This document shows positions 35,342 through 46,678 of a stretch of DNA of 64,000 nucleotides, one piece after another. Both the position numbers and the translations under genes were made by a program. Numbering within the stretch: position 1 is the first letter of the stretch; every line of letters begins with the position of its first letter. The notes under the pieces were generated by a model. It was not told where the DNA came from. It searched no databases and saw only the letters and a program-made list of their open reading frames with translations. Location of the stretch: contig NZ_JANUHB010000001.1 in the NCBI RefSeq assembly GCF_024756255.1, positions 682,001 to 746,000 of the forward strand. The letters are read 5' to 3'. Origin of the DNA: Massilia agilis (GTDB lineage: Bacteria; Pseudomonadota; Gammaproteobacteria; Burkholderiales; Burkholderiaceae_D).

Positions 35342-36754
35342 CTACTGCGGCACGTGCCAGCCGCCGCCCAATGCCTGGATCAGCGCAACCGCCGCCGCCT
35401 GCCGGTCCGACTGCACCTGCACCAGGTTCCTGCGCGCGTTCAGCGCCGTCACCTGCGCGGTGACCACCTCGGTATAGCTCACCTGCCCCGCCTTGTACCG
35501 GTTGAGCATCTGCTGCTCGACCAGGTCCGCCGCCTGGGACGCCTCGCGCCGCCGGTCCTGCTGGTTCGCCAGCACGCGGGACGCCGCCAGCTGGTCCTCC
35601 ACGTTGCCGAATGCGGTCAGCACGGTCTGGCGGTAGCGCGCCACGGCCTCGCGATGCGCCGCCTCGGCCCCCGCCACGTTCGCGCTGGTCGCCCCGGCGT
35701 TGAAGATGCTCTGCGCCGCCGACAGCCCGAACGACCACGCCGCGTTCGACGCCGAGAACAGGTCCGCAAAGCGCGTCGTGGACGCCGTGCCGTAATTGGC
35801 CGACAGGCCAAGGCTGGGGAAATAGGCCGCGCGCGCCACCCCGATTTGCGCATTGGCCGCCGCCACGCGCCGCTCGGCTGCCGCGATGTCGGGCCGGCGC
35901 TGCAGCAGCGTCGACGGCACGCCCGCCGGCACCTCGGGCACCACCACTTGCCACGAGGGCGTGGCCGCCAGCGAGAACTCGGCAGGCGCCTTGCCGACCA
36001 GGATCGCGATCGCATGTTCGAGCTGCGCGCGCTGGCGCAGCAGTCCTTGCTGGTCGGCCTGCGCATTGGCCAGTTGCGTCTGCGCCTGCAGCACGTCCGA
36101 GTGCGCGGCGATGCCGGCCTTGAAGCGGTTCTGCGTGATCTGCAGCACCCGCTGGTAGGCGTCGATGGTGCTGGCGATGATCCCCAGTGCCGCATCCGTG
36201 GCGCGCAGCGCAAAGTAGTCGGTGGCCAGCAGCCCCTGCGCGGACAGGCGCGCCGAGGCCAGGTCGGCCGCGGACGCCTGTGCGTTGGCGGTGGCCGCCG
36301 ACACGTTGGCGCGCAGGCGTCCCCACACGTCCAGTTCCCAACTCGCGCCAACATCCAGCCGGTAGCGGTTCGACGGGCCGGCATTGCCGCCGCCGGCCCG
36401 GTCGGCACTGGTGCTCAGGTCCACCGACGGGAACAGCGACGCGCGCTGCGCCTGCACCGCCGCGCGCGCCTGGTCGTAGGCCGCGATCGCCGCCGCCACG
36501 TTCTGGTTCGACACCTCCACGCTGGCCGCCAGTTGGCCCAGCACCGGGTCGCTGAACAGGTCCCACCACGCGCCGCGCTCGAGCGCGTCGCCCGGCGCTG
36601 CCGGCACCCAGCCCTGCGCCTCCTTGAATTGGGCCGGTGCGGGGCTCGTGGGAACGTGGTACGTGGGCGCGACGGAGCAGCCGGCCACAAGGCAGGCGGC
36701 AAGCGCAAGCAGGTGCAGGCGGAGCGGCTTCGTGTTTCGCATAGGGGCACTCAT
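35342..36754 (-). CDS. RND efflux outer-membrane factor lipoprotein (NodT/OprM family)
   Basis: 470-residue TolC-type outer-membrane channel subunit. The signal peptide ends in a lipobox (CLVAGC), and two homologous repeats of long helices and beta strands follow, typical of NodT-family factors (PDIAAAERRVAAANAQIGVARAAYFPSL in pieces; QVSYTEVVTAQVTALNARRNL near the end). It trimerises and docks with the adaptor and pump to expel drugs. The ATG at 36754 overlaps the stop of the mdtC-like gene by 4 bp, so it is the last gene of the operon. Confidence 0.92.
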   Translation of the reverse strand: MSAPMRNTKPLRLHLLALAACLVAGCSVAPTYHVPTSPAPAQFKEAQGWVPAAPGDALERGAWWDLFSDPVLGQLAASVEVSNQNVAAAIAAYDQARAAVQAQRASLFPSVDLSTSADRAGGGNAGPSNRYRLDVGASWELDVWGRLRANVSAATANAQASAADLASARLSAQGLLATDYFALRATDAALGIIASTIDAYQRVLQITQNRFKAGIAAHSDVLQAQTQLANAQADQQGLLRQRAQLEHAIAILVGKAPAEFSLAATPSWQVVVPEVPAGVPSTLLQRRPDIAAAERRVAAANAQIGVARAAYFPSLGLSANYGTASTTRFADLFSASNAAWSFGLSAAQSIFNAGATSANVAGAEAAHREAVARYRQTVLTAFGNVEDQLAASRVLANQQDRRREASQAADLVEQQMLNRYKAGQVSYTEVVTAQVTALNARRNLVQVQSDRQAAAVALIQALGGGWHVPQ

Positions 36755-39700
36755 GTTGGGGTGGACTGGACTTCGTCGTCGAGCGGGTGGCGCACCAGCT
36801 CGCGTTCGGACGCATCCCTGCGGCGCAGCTTGTCGAGCAGGACGTACACCACCGGCGTGGTCAGGAGCGTGAGCAGCTGGCTGGCGATCAGGCCCCCGAT
36901 GATGGCAATGCCGAGCGGGCGGCGCAGCTCCGAGCCCTCGCCAAAGCCGATCGCCAGCGGCAAGGCGCCCAGCGCGGCGGCGAGCGTCGTCATCAGGATC
37001 GGGCGAAAGCGCAGCAGGCAGGCTTCGCGCACGGCCTCGGCGGCGGTCAATCCGCGCGCGCGTTCCGACTCCAGCGCAAAGTCGATGATGAGGATCGCAT
37101 TCTTCTTCACGATGCCGATCAACAGGAAGATGCCGATCAGCGCAATGATCGAGAACTCCATCTTGAACAGCAACAACGCCAGCACGGCGCCCACGCCTGC
37201 CGATGGCAGCGTGGTCAGCACCGTCACCGGGTGCACCAGGCTCTCGTACAGAATGCCCAGCACGATGTAGATCACCACCAGCGCTGCCGCGATCAGGAGC
37301 GGCTGCTGCTGGTTCGATTCCTGAGCCGCCCGCGCCGTGCCCTGGAAGCTGCCGCGCACGTTGTTGGGCATGCCGATGTCCGCCTCGGCCTGGCGCACCG
37401 CGGCCTGGCCATCGGACAGGTTGTAGCCTTGCGCCAGGTTGAACGACACGGTGGTGGCCAGTTCGCCATCCTGGTGGTTGACGGAACTGGGCGTGGATCG
37501 CTCGCTGAACCTGGCGATCGCCGACAGCGGCACCATCGTGGACATCGATCCCGAGATGGCCTGCCCGCTGGCCGGGTCGCGCGCCGCCGTCAGGTTGGTG
37601 GGCGCCGACGGAGTTCCGCTGGCCGCGGACGAGGCGATCCCGCTGACCAGGTTGAGGGCCGCACCGCCGGCAGCGGTGGCGGTGCTGGAAGCGGCACTGG
37701 ATGGGCTGGTATTGGTGCGCAGCGCGCTTGCGGCTGCCGTATTCTTGGCCGGCACATAGATATCCTCCAGCGACAGCGGCGACTGCGCATACTGCTGCGC
37801 CACGCCCATGATCACATGGTACTGGTTCAGCTCGGAGTAGATGTTGGCCACCTGGCGCTGGCCGAAGGCGTCGTACAGGGCGTTATCGATGTCGCGCGTG
37901 CTGATGCCGAGCCGCGACGCGCTCTCCTTGTCGATGTTCAGGTAGGTCTCGACGCCGTTCTCGGCCTGGTCGGTGTCCACGTCCACCAGCGCGCCCTGCC
38001 GCTTCATCGCATCGGCCAGGCGCGTGGCCCACAGCCGCAGGTCGGCGCGGTTATCGCTCTTGAGCGTGTACTGGTAGGCCGAATTGCTCTGGCGCCCGCC
38101 CATGCGCAGGTCCTGCACGGGATTCAGGAACAGCGTCACGCCGGTCACGCGCGCGAGCTTGGGCCGCAGCCGGGCGATGACTTCCTGCCCGCCCTCCTTG
38201 CGCTGCGAGGCTGGCTTGAGATTCACGAACATGAAGCCGCCGCCGGCGCGCGAGCCGCCGGTAAAGCCGACCACGGTGTCCACCGCCGGGTCGCTCTTGA
38301 TGATGCTAACTAACTGGCGCAGCTTGCCCTGCATGGCCTGGAACGAAATGCTCTGGTCGGCGCGCAGGCCGCCGTTGATCTGGCCCGTGTCCTGCGTTGG
38401 AAAGAAGCCCTTGGGTGCGGCTGCGTACAGGTACACGTTCAGGCCGACCACGAACAACAGGATCGCCATGACCAAGAGCTTGCTGTCGAGCGCCCAGTCG
38501 AGCGCATGCTCGTACACCCGCAGCACCCGCGCAAAACCGCGCTCGGCCGCCCGCGCGAAGCGGTTGGGCTTGCGCTCGACGGTACTCTTCTTGAGCAGCC
38601 ATGCGCACATCATCGGCGTTGTGGTCAGCGAAATGACGAGCGAGATCAGCACCGCGGCCGACAGCGTCACCGCAAACTCGCGGAACAGGCGCCCCACCTG
38701 CCCGCCCATGAACAGCAGCGGGATGAACACGGCCACCAGCGACAGGCTGATCGACAGCACGGTAAAGCCCACCTCGCGCGCGCCCAGCAAGGCCGCCTTC
38801 ATGCGGTCCATGCCGCGCTCGATGTGGCGGCTGGTGTTTTCCAGCACCACGATGGCGTCATCGACCACGAAGCCGGTCGCCACGGTCAGCGCCATCAGCG
38901 ACAGATTGTTCAGCGAGAAGCCAAGCGCGTACATCACGCCGAAGGTACCCAGCAAGGACACCACCGTGGCCACCGCCGGCACCACCGTCGCGCGTACGCT
39001 GCGCAGGAAAACGCTGACCACCACCACGACCAGCAGCACCGAGATCATCAGGGTCATTTCGATTTCGTGCAGCGAGGCGCGGATCGAATTGGTGCGGTCG
39101 GACGCCACCTGCAGCGTCACGTCGCCTGGCAACTGGGCCTGCAAGGTGGGCAGCAGCGCACGGACGCCATCCACCGTCTGGATCACGTTCGCGCCCGGCT
39201 GCAGCGTCACCAGCACGATCACCGCCGGCTTGCCGTTAAAGAGCCCCAGGGTATTGACGTTCTCGACGCCGTCATACACGGTGGCGACGTCCTGCAGCCG
39301 GATCGGCGCCCCGTTGCGCCACGCGACGATCACGCCGCGGTAGTCGGCGGCAAAGCGCCCGCCGCTGGGCGTGTTGGCCTGCGAGTAGATCTGCAGCCGG
39401 GTGCCGTTGGCCTCGACTGCGCCCTTGGGCCGGTTCGGGTTGCTGGCCTGGAGCGCGGCGCGCACGTCCTCGGCCGCCACCCCGTAGTGGTTGAGCTGGT
39501 ACGGGTTCAGGTCAACCCGCACCGCCGGCAGCGAGCCACCGCCGATCTCCACGTCCCCCACGCCCTGCACCTGCGCGATCTGCTGCTGCACCAGGTTGGA
39601 CACTTCATCGTAGATCTGGCCCGGCGTGCGCGTGCGCGAGGTGAGCGCCAGGATCAGCACCGGCGCATCGGACGGGTTGGCCTTGCGGTAGGTGGGATTG

Positions 39701-40074
39701 CTGCGCAGCGTAGCCGGCAGGTCGGCGCGCGAGGCGTTGATCGCGGCCTGCACCTCGCGCGCGGCCGAGTCGATCTTGCGGTTCAGGTCGAACTGCAGGC
39801 TGATGCGCGTGGAGCCGTTGCCGCTGTTCGAGGTCATCTCGTTCACGCCCGCGATCACGCCCAGACGCCGCTCCAGCGGCGTGGCCACGCTGGTGGCCAT
39901 GGTGTCGGGACTGGCGCCGGGCAGGCTGGCGCTCACCGAGATCACCGGGAAGTCCACCTGCGGCAGCGGCGCCACCGGCAGCACGAAGAACGCCGCAATG
40001 CCCGCCAGCGCCAGGCCGAGCGTGAGCAGCACGGTGCCGATCGGGCGCCGGACGAACCAGTGCGACAGGTTCAT
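36751..40074 (-). CDS. mdtC: RND multidrug efflux transporter, MdtC-like subunit with an insertion
   Basis: 1107-residue inner-membrane pump, about 80 residues longer than usual MdtC. It begins [20 protein letters not shown] and has twelve helices and two large periplasmic loops. Proton-relay regions are [16 protein letters not shown] (TM4) and [16 protein letters not shown] (TM10-11). An Ala/Ser/Thr-rich low-complexity stretch (about residues 775-845, DNA about 37540-37750) is inserted in the second periplasmic loop between IYVPAKN and [12 protein letters not shown]. MdtB and MdtC form a B2C heterotrimer. The start overlaps mdtB and the stop overlaps the outer-membrane factor gene. Confidence 0.93.
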   Translation of the reverse strand: MNLSHWFVRRPIGTVLLTLGLALAGIAAFFVLPVAPLPQVDFPVISVSASLPGASPDTMATSVATPLERRLGVIAGVNEMTSNSGNGSTRISLQFDLNRKIDSAAREVQAAINASRADLPATLRSNPTYRKANPSDAPVLILALTSRTRTPGQIYDEVSNLVQQQIAQVQGVGDVEIGGGSLPAVRVDLNPYQLNHYGVAAEDVRAALQASNPNRPKGAVEANGTRLQIYSQANTPSGGRFAADYRGVIVAWRNGAPIRLQDVATVYDGVENVNTLGLFNGKPAVIVLVTLQPGANVIQTVDGVRALLPTLQAQLPGDVTLQVASDRTNSIRASLHEIEMTLMISVLLVVVVVSVFLRSVRATVVPAVATVVSLLGTFGVMYALGFSLNNLSLMALTVATGFVVDDAIVVLENTSRHIERGMDRMKAALLGAREVGFTVLSISLSLVAVFIPLLFMGGQVGRLFREFAVTLSAAVLISLVISLTTTPMMCAWLLKKSTVERKPNRFARAAERGFARVLRVYEHALDWALDSKLLVMAILLFVVGLNVYLYAAAPKGFFPTQDTGQINGGLRADQSISFQAMQGKLRQLVSIIKSDPAVDTVVGFTGGSRAGGGFMFVNLKPASQRKEGGQEVIARLRPKLARVTGVTLFLNPVQDLRMGGRQSNSAYQYTLKSDNRADLRLWATRLADAMKRQGALVDVDTDQAENGVETYLNIDKESASRLGISTRDIDNALYDAFGQRQVANIYSELNQYHVIMGVAQQYAQSPLSLEDIYVPAKNTAAASALRTNTSPSSAASSTATAAGGAALNLVSGIASSAASGTPSAPTNLTAARDPASGQAISGSMSTMVPLSAIARFSERSTPSSVNHQDGELATTVSFNLAQGYNLSDGQAAVRQAEADIGMPNNVRGSFQGTARAAQESNQQQPLLIAAALVVIYIVLGILYESLVHPVTVLTTLPSAGVGAVLALLLFKMEFSIIALIGIFLLIGIVKKNAILIIDFALESERARGLTAAEAVREACLLRFRPILMTTLAAALGALPLAIGFGEGSELRRPLGIAIIGGLIASQLLTLLTTPVVYVLLDKLRRRDASERELVRHPLDDEVQSTPT

Positions 40075-43000
40075 GCGCCAACCTCGCGCGGCTTGGCCGG
40101 CGCGCGGCCGCTCCAGCGGCGCGCCAGCCGGTCGAACGCCAGGTAGATCACCGGCGTGGTGAACAGCGTGAGCAGCTGGCTCACGATCAGGCCGCCGAAG
40201 ATGGCCAGGCCCAGCGGGCGGCGCAGCTCGGCGCCCTGCCCCCAGCCCAGCATCAGCGGTATGGCGGCAAACAGCGCGGCCAGCGTCGTCATCAGGATCG
40301 GGCGGAAACGCAGCATCGCGGCCTGGTGGATCGCCTCGCGCGGAGCCTTGCCGTCGTCACGCTCGGCCTCGATGGCGAAGTCGATCATCATGATCGCGTT
40401 TTTCTTGACGATGCCGATCAGGAGGATGATGCCGATGATGCCGATCACGCCCAGTCCCTGCCCCGTGACCATCAGCGCCAGCAGCGCGCCCACACCGGCC
40501 GAGGGCAGCGTGGACAGGATTGTGAGCGGGTGGATGTAGCTCTCGTACAGCACGCCCAGCACGATGTACACGCAGACCACGGCGGCCAGGATCAACCACA
40601 GCTGGTTGGTGAGCGAGGCCTGGTAGGCGCCGGACGCGCCAAGGAAGGTCAGCGTGACCGCCGGCGGCAGCTTGACATCGAGCGCAGCCGCGCGCACCGC
40701 GTCCACCGCTTGCCCGAGCTTGACGCCGGGCGCCGTATCGAAGCCGACCGTGGTCGCCGGGTACTGCGCCACGTGCGTGATCTGCAGCGGCGCCGGCTGC
40801 TCGTTGATGGTCGCGATCGCCGACAGCGGCGTCGGCTGCCCGGAACCCGTGCGCAACTGCAGGCGATTGAGCGCGTCCAGCGACATCTGTTCGCCCTGCA
40901 GCGCCTCCAGGATCACGCGGTACTGGTTGGTCTCGGTGAAGATGGTGGACACGATGCGCTGGCCAAAGGCGCTGTAGAGCGCGTCGTCGACGTTGGACGC
41001 GGTGATCGACAGCCGCGAGGCGCTGTCGCGGTCGATGTTGACGAACGCCGCCGCGCCGGTGGCGCCGGCGTCGGTGGTCACGTTGCGCAGCTGGCTTTGC
41101 TGGCGCATGCGCTGCGCAAGGCGGTTCGCCCATTGCGTCACGGTGGCGTTGTCGGCGCCCTCGATCGACAGGCGGTACTGCGTCGGGCCGGTCTCGGCGT
41201 CGATGGTCAGGTCCTGCACCGGCTGCACGTACAGCGCCAGGCCAGCCACCTGCGCCACGCGGCGGCGCAGCTGCTCCATGATGTCGGCCTGGTTGCGGTG
41301 GCCATCCTTCAGGTTGATCTGCATGCTGCCGGCGTTGAGCATGGTGTTGTTGGCCGCATCCACGCCAACCGTCGAGCTGAGCGACTGCACGTCCGGGTCG
41401 GCCAGGATCTCGCGCGCGGCGGCCTGCTGCAGTTCGGCCATGCGCTCGTACGAGATGCCTTCGCGCGCCTCTACCCTGGCCTGCAGCTGGCCGGTGTCCT
41501 GCGTCGGGAACAGGCCCTTGGGAATGAACACATACAGCAGCACGGTCAACAGCAGCGTGCCCAAGGCCACCAGCAGCGTCATCGGCTGGCGGTCGAGCAC
41601 CCAGGCCAGCGCATGGTCGTAGCGGTGGATCACGCGGTCGAACAAGGCATGGAAGCGCTGCGCGAAGCGGTTGGGCTTTTCCTCGGCGCTGCTGTGCAGC
41701 CAGCGCGCGGACATCATCGGCACCAGCGTCAGCGACACCGCCGCCGAGATCAGGATGGTGATCGCCAGCGTGACCGCGAACTCGCGGAACAGGCGGCCGA
41801 CCACGTCGCCCATGAACAGCAGCGGGATCAGGACCGCGATCAGCGACACGGTCAGCGAAATGATGGTAAAGCCGATCTGGGTGGCGCCCTTGATCGCGGC
41901 GGCCATGGGCTTGTCGCCTTCCTCGATGTAGCGCGCGATGTTCTCGATCATGACGATCGCATCGTCCACCACGAAGCCGGTGGCGATGGTGAGCGCCATC
42001 AGCGACAGGTTGTTCAGGCTGTAGCCGAGCAGGTACATCGCGCCAAAGGTGCCGATGAGCGAGATCGGCACCGCCAGGCTGGCGATGACGGTGGCGCGCA
42101 CGCTGTGCAGGAACGCAAAGATCACCAGCACCACCAGCAGCACGGCCAGCACCAGCTCGAACTGCACGTGTTCGACCGAAGCGCGGATGCCGGCGGTGCG
42201 GTCCGACAGCACGGTCAGCTGTACCGCCTGCGGCAGGCTGGCCTGCAGTTCGGGAAGGCGCTGCTTGATCGCGTCCACCGTCGCGATCACGTTGGCGCCC
42301 GGCTGGCGTTGCACGTTCAGGATGATGGCCGGTTTCATGTTGGCCCAGGCCCCGAGCTTGACGTTCTCGGCACTGTTCACCACACGCGCCACCTCGGACA
42401 GGCGCACCGGCGCGCCGTTGCGGTAAGCGATGATCAGGTTCTGGTAGTCCGGCACCGTCACCAGCTGGTCGTTGGCGTTGATGGTGTAGGCGCGCGTCGG
42501 GCCGTCGAAGCTGCCCTTGGCGCTGTTGGCGTTGGCCGCGGTGATCGCGCTCCTTAGCGTATCGAGCCCCAGCCCGTACGAGGCCAGCTGTTCGGTGTTG
42601 GCCTGGATGCGCACCGCCGGCTTTTGCCCGCCCTGCAGCGTGACCAGGCCCACGCCCGAGACCTGGCTGATCTTAAGCGCCAGGCGCGTGTTGACCAGGT
42701 TCTGCACCTCGGTCAGCGGCATGGTGTCGGAGGTGATGGCCAGCGTGAGCACCGGCGCGTCGGCCGGGTTGACCTTGGCGTACACGGGCGGGGCCGGCAG
42801 GTCGGTCGGCAGCAGCGTGCTGCTGGCGTTGATCGCGGCCTGCACCTCCTGCTCGGCCACGTCCAGCGTCTGGCCCAGGCCGAACTGCAGCGTGATCACC
42901 GAGACGCCGGCGGCGCTGGTGGAACTCATGCGGGACAGTCCCGTCATCTGGCCGAAGTTGCGCTCCAGCGGCGCGGTGACGGTGCGCGCCATCACCTCGG

Positions 43001-43166
43001 GGCTGCCGCCAGGGTACAGCGTCTGCACCTGGATGGTCGGGAAGTCGACCTGCGGCAGCGCCGACAGCGGCAGGAACTTGTAGCCGACCAGGCCAGCAAG
43101 CACGATCGCCACCATCAGCAGCGCCGTGGCGACCGGGCGGCGAATGAACGGACCGGATGGACTCAT
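40071..43166 (-). CDS. mdtB: RND multidrug efflux transporter, MdtB-like subunit
   Basis: 1031-residue inner-membrane RND pump of normal length. The start [20 protein letters not shown] is typical of MdtB. Key features are the TM4 [16 protein letters not shown] segment with the paired aspartates, the periplasmic loops at about 30-330 and 560-870, and the [16 protein letters not shown] motif. In MdtBC heterotrimers MdtB mainly supports proton flow, while MdtC binds the drug. The ATG is 10 bp downstream of the adaptor gene, and the end overlaps mdtC by 4 bp. Confidence 0.93.
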   Translation of the reverse strand: MSPSGPFIRRPVATALLMVAIVLAGLVGYKFLPLSALPQVDFPTIQVQTLYPGGSPEVMARTVTAPLERNFGQMTGLSRMSSTSAAGVSVITLQFGLGQTLDVAEQEVQAAINASSTLLPTDLPAPPVYAKVNPADAPVLTLAITSDTMPLTEVQNLVNTRLALKISQVSGVGLVTLQGGQKPAVRIQANTEQLASYGLGLDTLRSAITAANANSAKGSFDGPTRAYTINANDQLVTVPDYQNLIIAYRNGAPVRLSEVARVVNSAENVKLGAWANMKPAIILNVQRQPGANVIATVDAIKQRLPELQASLPQAVQLTVLSDRTAGIRASVEHVQFELVLAVLLVVLVIFAFLHSVRATVIASLAVPISLIGTFGAMYLLGYSLNNLSLMALTIATGFVVDDAIVMIENIARYIEEGDKPMAAAIKGATQIGFTIISLTVSLIAVLIPLLFMGDVVGRLFREFAVTLAITILISAAVSLTLVPMMSARWLHSSAEEKPNRFAQRFHALFDRVIHRYDHALAWVLDRQPMTLLVALGTLLLTVLLYVFIPKGLFPTQDTGQLQARVEAREGISYERMAELQQAAAREILADPDVQSLSSTVGVDAANNTMLNAGSMQINLKDGHRNQADIMEQLRRRVAQVAGLALYVQPVQDLTIDAETGPTQYRLSIEGADNATVTQWANRLAQRMRQQSQLRNVTTDAGATGAAAFVNIDRDSASRLSITASNVDDALYSAFGQRIVSTIFTETNQYRVILEALQGEQMSLDALNRLQLRTGSGQPTPLSAIATINEQPAPLQITHVAQYPATTVGFDTAPGVKLGQAVDAVRAAALDVKLPPAVTLTFLGASGAYQASLTNQLWLILAAVVCVYIVLGVLYESYIHPLTILSTLPSAGVGALLALMVTGQGLGVIGIIGIILLIGIVKKNAIMMIDFAIEAERDDGKAPREAIHQAAMLRFRPILMTTLAALFAAIPLMLGWGQGAELRRPLGLAIFGGLIVSQLLTLFTTPVIYLAFDRLARRWSGRAPAKPREVGA

Positions 43167-43176
43167 TGCGGTCGGC

Positions 43177-44577
43177 TCACTGCTGTGCGTTGTCGCGGCG
43201 CTGGCGGCGCGGATTGGCCGCGCCGGCTCCGCCTGCGGCCGGCGCCTGCGCATCGGCGCCCTGCCCCGCCTGGCCACGCCGCCCACCGCGCGCACCGCCG
43301 GCGCCGCCCATGGCCGGCCGGTCACCCGGCAGCACCACCTTGGCGCCGTCCTTCAGCCGATCCGCGCCCTCGGTGATCACCTGCTCGCCGGCCTGCAGCC
43401 CGCTACGGATCTGAACCTTGTCCACGGTCGATTCGCCGCGCGTGACCGGGCGCAGCGCGACGGTGCGCTCGGCGGCATTGAGCACATACACGAAGTCGCC
43501 GTCCGCCCCGTGGCGCAGCGCCGTCACCGGCACAACCACCGCGTTGCCGATGGTGCGCACCTGCAGCCGCAGGTTGACGAACTGGCTCGGGAACAGCTTG
43601 CCGTCCGCGTTCTCGAAGCGGGCCTTGGCGCGCACCGTGCCGGTCTGCACGTCCACCTGGTTGTCGAGCGCCATGAAGCGTCCCTGGGCCAGCGTTTGCG
43701 TGCGGGTGCGGTCCAGCGCCGTGGCGGGCAGGCGCGCGCCTTCGCGCATGCGCGCCTGCAGCTCCTGCAGCTGATCCTGCGGCACCGAAAACTGCACGTC
43801 GATCGGCGTGAGCTGGGTGATGACGGCCACGCCGTTGGCGTCGCCCGTGCTCACCAGGTTGCCCACGTCCACGGTGCGCAGGCCCACGCGCCCGGCGATC
43901 GGCGCCTTCACCTCGGTGTAGCCGAGATTGAGCTTGGCCATGTTCTCGGCCGCGCGATCGGCCGTGACCGTGCCTTCCAGCTGCTTGACCAGCGCGGCCT
44001 GCGTGTCCACGTCCTGGCGCGCGATCGAATCCTGTTCCAGCAGCGTGCGGTAGCGCGACAGCGTCACGCGCGCGCTTTCGAGCTGCGCCTCGTCGCGCAT
44101 GCGCTGGCCGGTGGCCTGCTGCAGCGATATCTGGAACGAGCGCGGGTCGATGGTGGCCAGCACCTGCCCCTGCCGCACCAGCTGGCCCTCGGTGAAGTTG
44201 ATCTTCTGGAGCACGCCCGCCACCTGCGCGCGCACGGTGGCCGTGGCGGTGGCCGTCACCGTGCCCAATGCGTCGAGGTACACCGGGATGTCGGCGCGCT
44301 CGGCGGTGGCCACGCCCACGGTGGTGGCCGGCATGCCGCGTCCGCCCGGCCCGCCGCCGCCGCGGGCACCGCCTGCGCCACCGGCCGCCCGGCTGCCGCC
44401 CGCCCCCGCGCCCGGGCCAGCGCCCGCGGCGGGCGCCTGGTGCGTCAGGTGCCAGGCCAGCGCCGCCAGGCCGATCATGGCCAGCACGGCGATGATGGCG
44501 CCGATCACGCGCGAGCGGCGGGTGCGGGGCGTGGTGGTGGCGGGTTTGTCGGGGGTGACGGTCGAATCCATGCTCAT
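43177..44577 (-). CDS. mdtA: RND efflux periplasmic adaptor, MdtA-like
   Basis: 466-residue membrane-fusion protein. It has a short cytoplasmic leader, one TM/signal helix ([19 protein letters not shown]), and a Gly/Ala-rich linker. Barrel-sandwich and hairpin domains follow ([45 protein letters not shown]), and the membrane-proximal domain is at the end. The C-terminal tail of about 50 residues is Gly/Arg/Ala/Gln-rich low complexity. It links the MdtBC pump to the outer-membrane factor. It is first in the operon mdtA-mdtB-mdtC-OMF. The start at 44577 fits a GGGAG 9 nt upstream. A second ATG two codons later is also possible. Confidence 0.92.
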   Translation of the reverse strand: MSMDSTVTPDKPATTTPRTRRSRVIGAIIAVLAMIGLAALAWHLTHQAPAAGAGPGAGAGGSRAAGGAGGARGGGGPGGRGMPATTVGVATAERADIPVYLDALGTVTATATATVRAQVAGVLQKINFTEGQLVRQGQVLATIDPRSFQISLQQATGQRMRDEAQLESARVTLSRYRTLLEQDSIARQDVDTQAALVKQLEGTVTADRAAENMAKLNLGYTEVKAPIAGRVGLRTVDVGNLVSTGDANGVAVITQLTPIDVQFSVPQDQLQELQARMREGARLPATALDRTRTQTLAQGRFMALDNQVDVQTGTVRAKARFENADGKLFPSQFVNLRLQVRTIGNAVVVPVTALRHGADGDFVYVLNAAERTVALRPVTRGESTVDKVQIRSGLQAGEQVITEGADRLKDGAKVVLPGDRPAMGGAGGARGGRRGQAGQGADAQAPAAGGAGAANPRRQRRDNAQQ

Positions 44578-44698
44578 CCTGTTCAGCTCCCGGGCGGGAG
44601 CGCGAAGCTGTTGACCGACTGACTTTAGCACGGAGACCCATGACGATATGTTTCGCATCGTACATAGCGCGAGCCCTTCCGTTTCCCGTTCAGAAAAG

Positions 44699-44725
44699 AA
44701 AAAAGGCGCGGCTGGGTGCCGCGCC
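44699..44725 (-). terminator. Rho-independent terminator downstream of sppA
   Basis: On the minus strand a perfect 8-bp stem (GGCGCGGC/GCCGCGCC) with a 5-nt loop is followed by TTTTTTCTTTTC. It ends the sppA transcript 55 bp after its stop and separates it from the efflux operon. Confidence 0.9.
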
Positions 44726-44779
44726 CTTGGGGCCCTGCTGCATGTATCAGTGCTACTTGCCGTTACAAACTCGCTACAT

Positions 44780-46648
44780 TCACGGCACCTGGCACAGGCA
44801 GTGTGTTACCGCCGAGAACGGCTTCCTGCCGTCGGCCACACCGGCCAGCCAGCCCAGGTCCTTCATCACGCCGGTGGACGCGGCCGCCGGCAGCGCCGAT
44901 TCCAGCCCTTCCGGCAGCAGGCCCAGCTTCACCTGCACCTTGATAAACTGATCCGACGACACGCCCACCTTCTGCAAGAAGCGTTCGAACGGCGACACCG
45001 GGCGCTCGACATAGGCGACGCGGAAATCCTCGCCCAGCTTGGCGCGGCGCGCGGCCGACTTGAGCGCATCCTGGTAGCTGCCCAGGGTATCGACCAGCCC
45101 GCGCTCCTTGGCCTGCACGCCGGTCCACACGCGGCCCTGCCCGACCTCGTCGATTTTCGCGGCGGTGGTCTTGCGCGCCAGCGCCGCCTTGCCGGTGAAC
45201 TCGCTGTAGATGTGGTTGATGCTCGACTGCACCAGTTGGCCAAAGCGCGGATCGAGCGGGCGCAGCGGGTTGTAGGGGTCGGCCAGCCAGGTGGTGGTCA
45301 CGCCGGCCGTGTGGATGCCGAGCTTGTCGCCCACCTTGTCGGCGGTCGGGATGATCGCAAACACGCCGATCGAGCCGGTGATCGTGCCCGGGTCGGCAAC
45401 CACCTCGTCCGACGCCATCGACACCCAGTAGCCGCCCGAGGCCGCCACGTCGCCCATCGACACCACCACCGGCTTGCCGGCGGCGCGCGTGAGCTCCAGC
45501 TCGCGCCGGATCAGCTCGGAGCCGTAAGCGCTGCCGCCCGGCGAATTCACACGCAGCACCACGGCCTTGACCTGGTCGTCCTCGCGCGCCTTGCGGATCA
45601 GGTTGGCGGTGGAGATGCCGCCCACCGTGCCCGGCGCGCCGGTGCCTTCGGTGATATCGCCCTCGGCCACCACCACACCGACCGCGTCGCCCAGCAGCTT
45701 TTGCGGGTGGCGCGCCAAATAGTCGTCGAACGACACCTGGCGGAAGCTCTTGATGCGCTCGTCGTAGGCGCCGCGCTTGACCAGCAGCGCGCGCACCTCG
45801 TCCTTGTTCTTGATGCCGTCCACCAGCCCGGCGGCCAGCGCCACCTTGGCCGCGTCGCCGCCCGCCGCCGCCATCTTCTGCGGCAGCTGCTCGATGTCGG
45901 CGTTGAGCGTGCCGGCGGCGAGCTTGCGGTTCTTCTCCACCTCGGCCGTGTAGCTGCCCCACAGGCCGTTGTACAGGTAGGTGTCCGCCTCCACCGCCGC
46001 CTGCGACGGGCCGTTGCCGATGAACGGCTCGGCAAAGCTCTTGTAGGTACCCACCTTCATCAGGTTCACGGTCACGCCCAGCTTGTCGAGCGCGTCGCGG
46101 TAGTAGTTGCGGTAGTGGCCGAAGCCCTGGATCAGCACCATGCCCATCGGGTGCACGTACACCTCGTTGGCGTGCGATGCGACCAGGTAGCGCTTCTGGT
46201 CGTAGCTGCCGCCCCAGGCCACCACCGGCTTGCCGGCCGCCTTCACGCGGTCCAGCGCGGCGCCGAACTCGTGCATCGAGGCCATGCCCGCGATGTCCAG
46301 CTGGTCCAGCGACACCAGCACGGTGCTGATGTTCGGGTCCTTGGCGGCGGCATCGAGCACGGTGAGCAGGTCGCGCAGCTGCACCGTCTTGCGCACCTCG
46401 CCGCCCAGGCCCTCGGCCAGGCTCTGGGCCACGCTGCCGCTGTGCTCTTCCACCAGCTGGCCCTTGAGCTCGAGCACCAGCGCGGTCTTCGGCGCCAACG
46501 GCCGCGCGCCGCCGCCGAACAAGGCCCACAGGAAGGCGATCAGCACGATCAGGAAGAACAGGTTGAGCACCACGCGGCGGGTGGCGTCAATGCCGCGCCA
46601 CAGCGCGCCCACACCCCGGCGCAACATCGAAAAAGGCTTGAAGGACAT
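44780..46648 (-). CDS. sppA: Signal peptide peptidase SppA, 67 kDa type
   Basis: 622-residue inner-membrane S49 protease, same size as E. coli SppA. One N-terminal TM helix (about 27-46) is followed by two homologous S49 domains. The Ser-Lys dyad is split between them: Lys203 in VGTYKSFAEPF (N-terminal half) and Ser404 in GDVAASGGYW (C-terminal half). NSPGGSAYGSELIRRE is the conserved strand before the nucleophile. It degrades cleaved signal peptides in the membrane as a tetrameric bowl. GGAG precedes the ATG by 5 nt. It follows the sodium:solute symporter gene by 30 bp, so the two may be co-transcribed. Confidence 0.93.
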   Translation of the reverse strand: MSFKPFSMLRRGVGALWRGIDATRRVVLNLFFLIVLIAFLWALFGGGARPLAPKTALVLELKGQLVEEHSGSVAQSLAEGLGGEVRKTVQLRDLLTVLDAAAKDPNISTVLVSLDQLDIAGMASMHEFGAALDRVKAAGKPVVAWGGSYDQKRYLVASHANEVYVHPMGMVLIQGFGHYRNYYRDALDKLGVTVNLMKVGTYKSFAEPFIGNGPSQAAVEADTYLYNGLWGSYTAEVEKNRKLAAGTLNADIEQLPQKMAAAGGDAAKVALAAGLVDGIKNKDEVRALLVKRGAYDERIKSFRQVSFDDYLARHPQKLLGDAVGVVVAEGDITEGTGAPGTVGGISTANLIRKAREDDQVKAVVLRVNSPGGSAYGSELIRRELELTRAAGKPVVVSMGDVAASGGYWVSMASDEVVADPGTITGSIGVFAIIPTADKVGDKLGIHTAGVTTTWLADPYNPLRPLDPRFGQLVQSSINHIYSEFTGKAALARKTTAAKIDEVGQGRVWTGVQAKERGLVDTLGSYQDALKSAARRAKLGEDFRVAYVERPVSPFERFLQKVGVSSDQFIKVQVKLGLLPEGLESALPAAASTGVMKDLGWLAGVADGRKPFSAVTHCLCQVP

Positions 46649-46678
46649 CGGAACTCCGGCAAAAAAGTTGGCGGGAAG

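Noticed and set aside
40326..42557. Plus-strand open frame of 743 codons inside the mdtB region
   Set aside because: It is the antisense shadow of a conserved RND pump gene.
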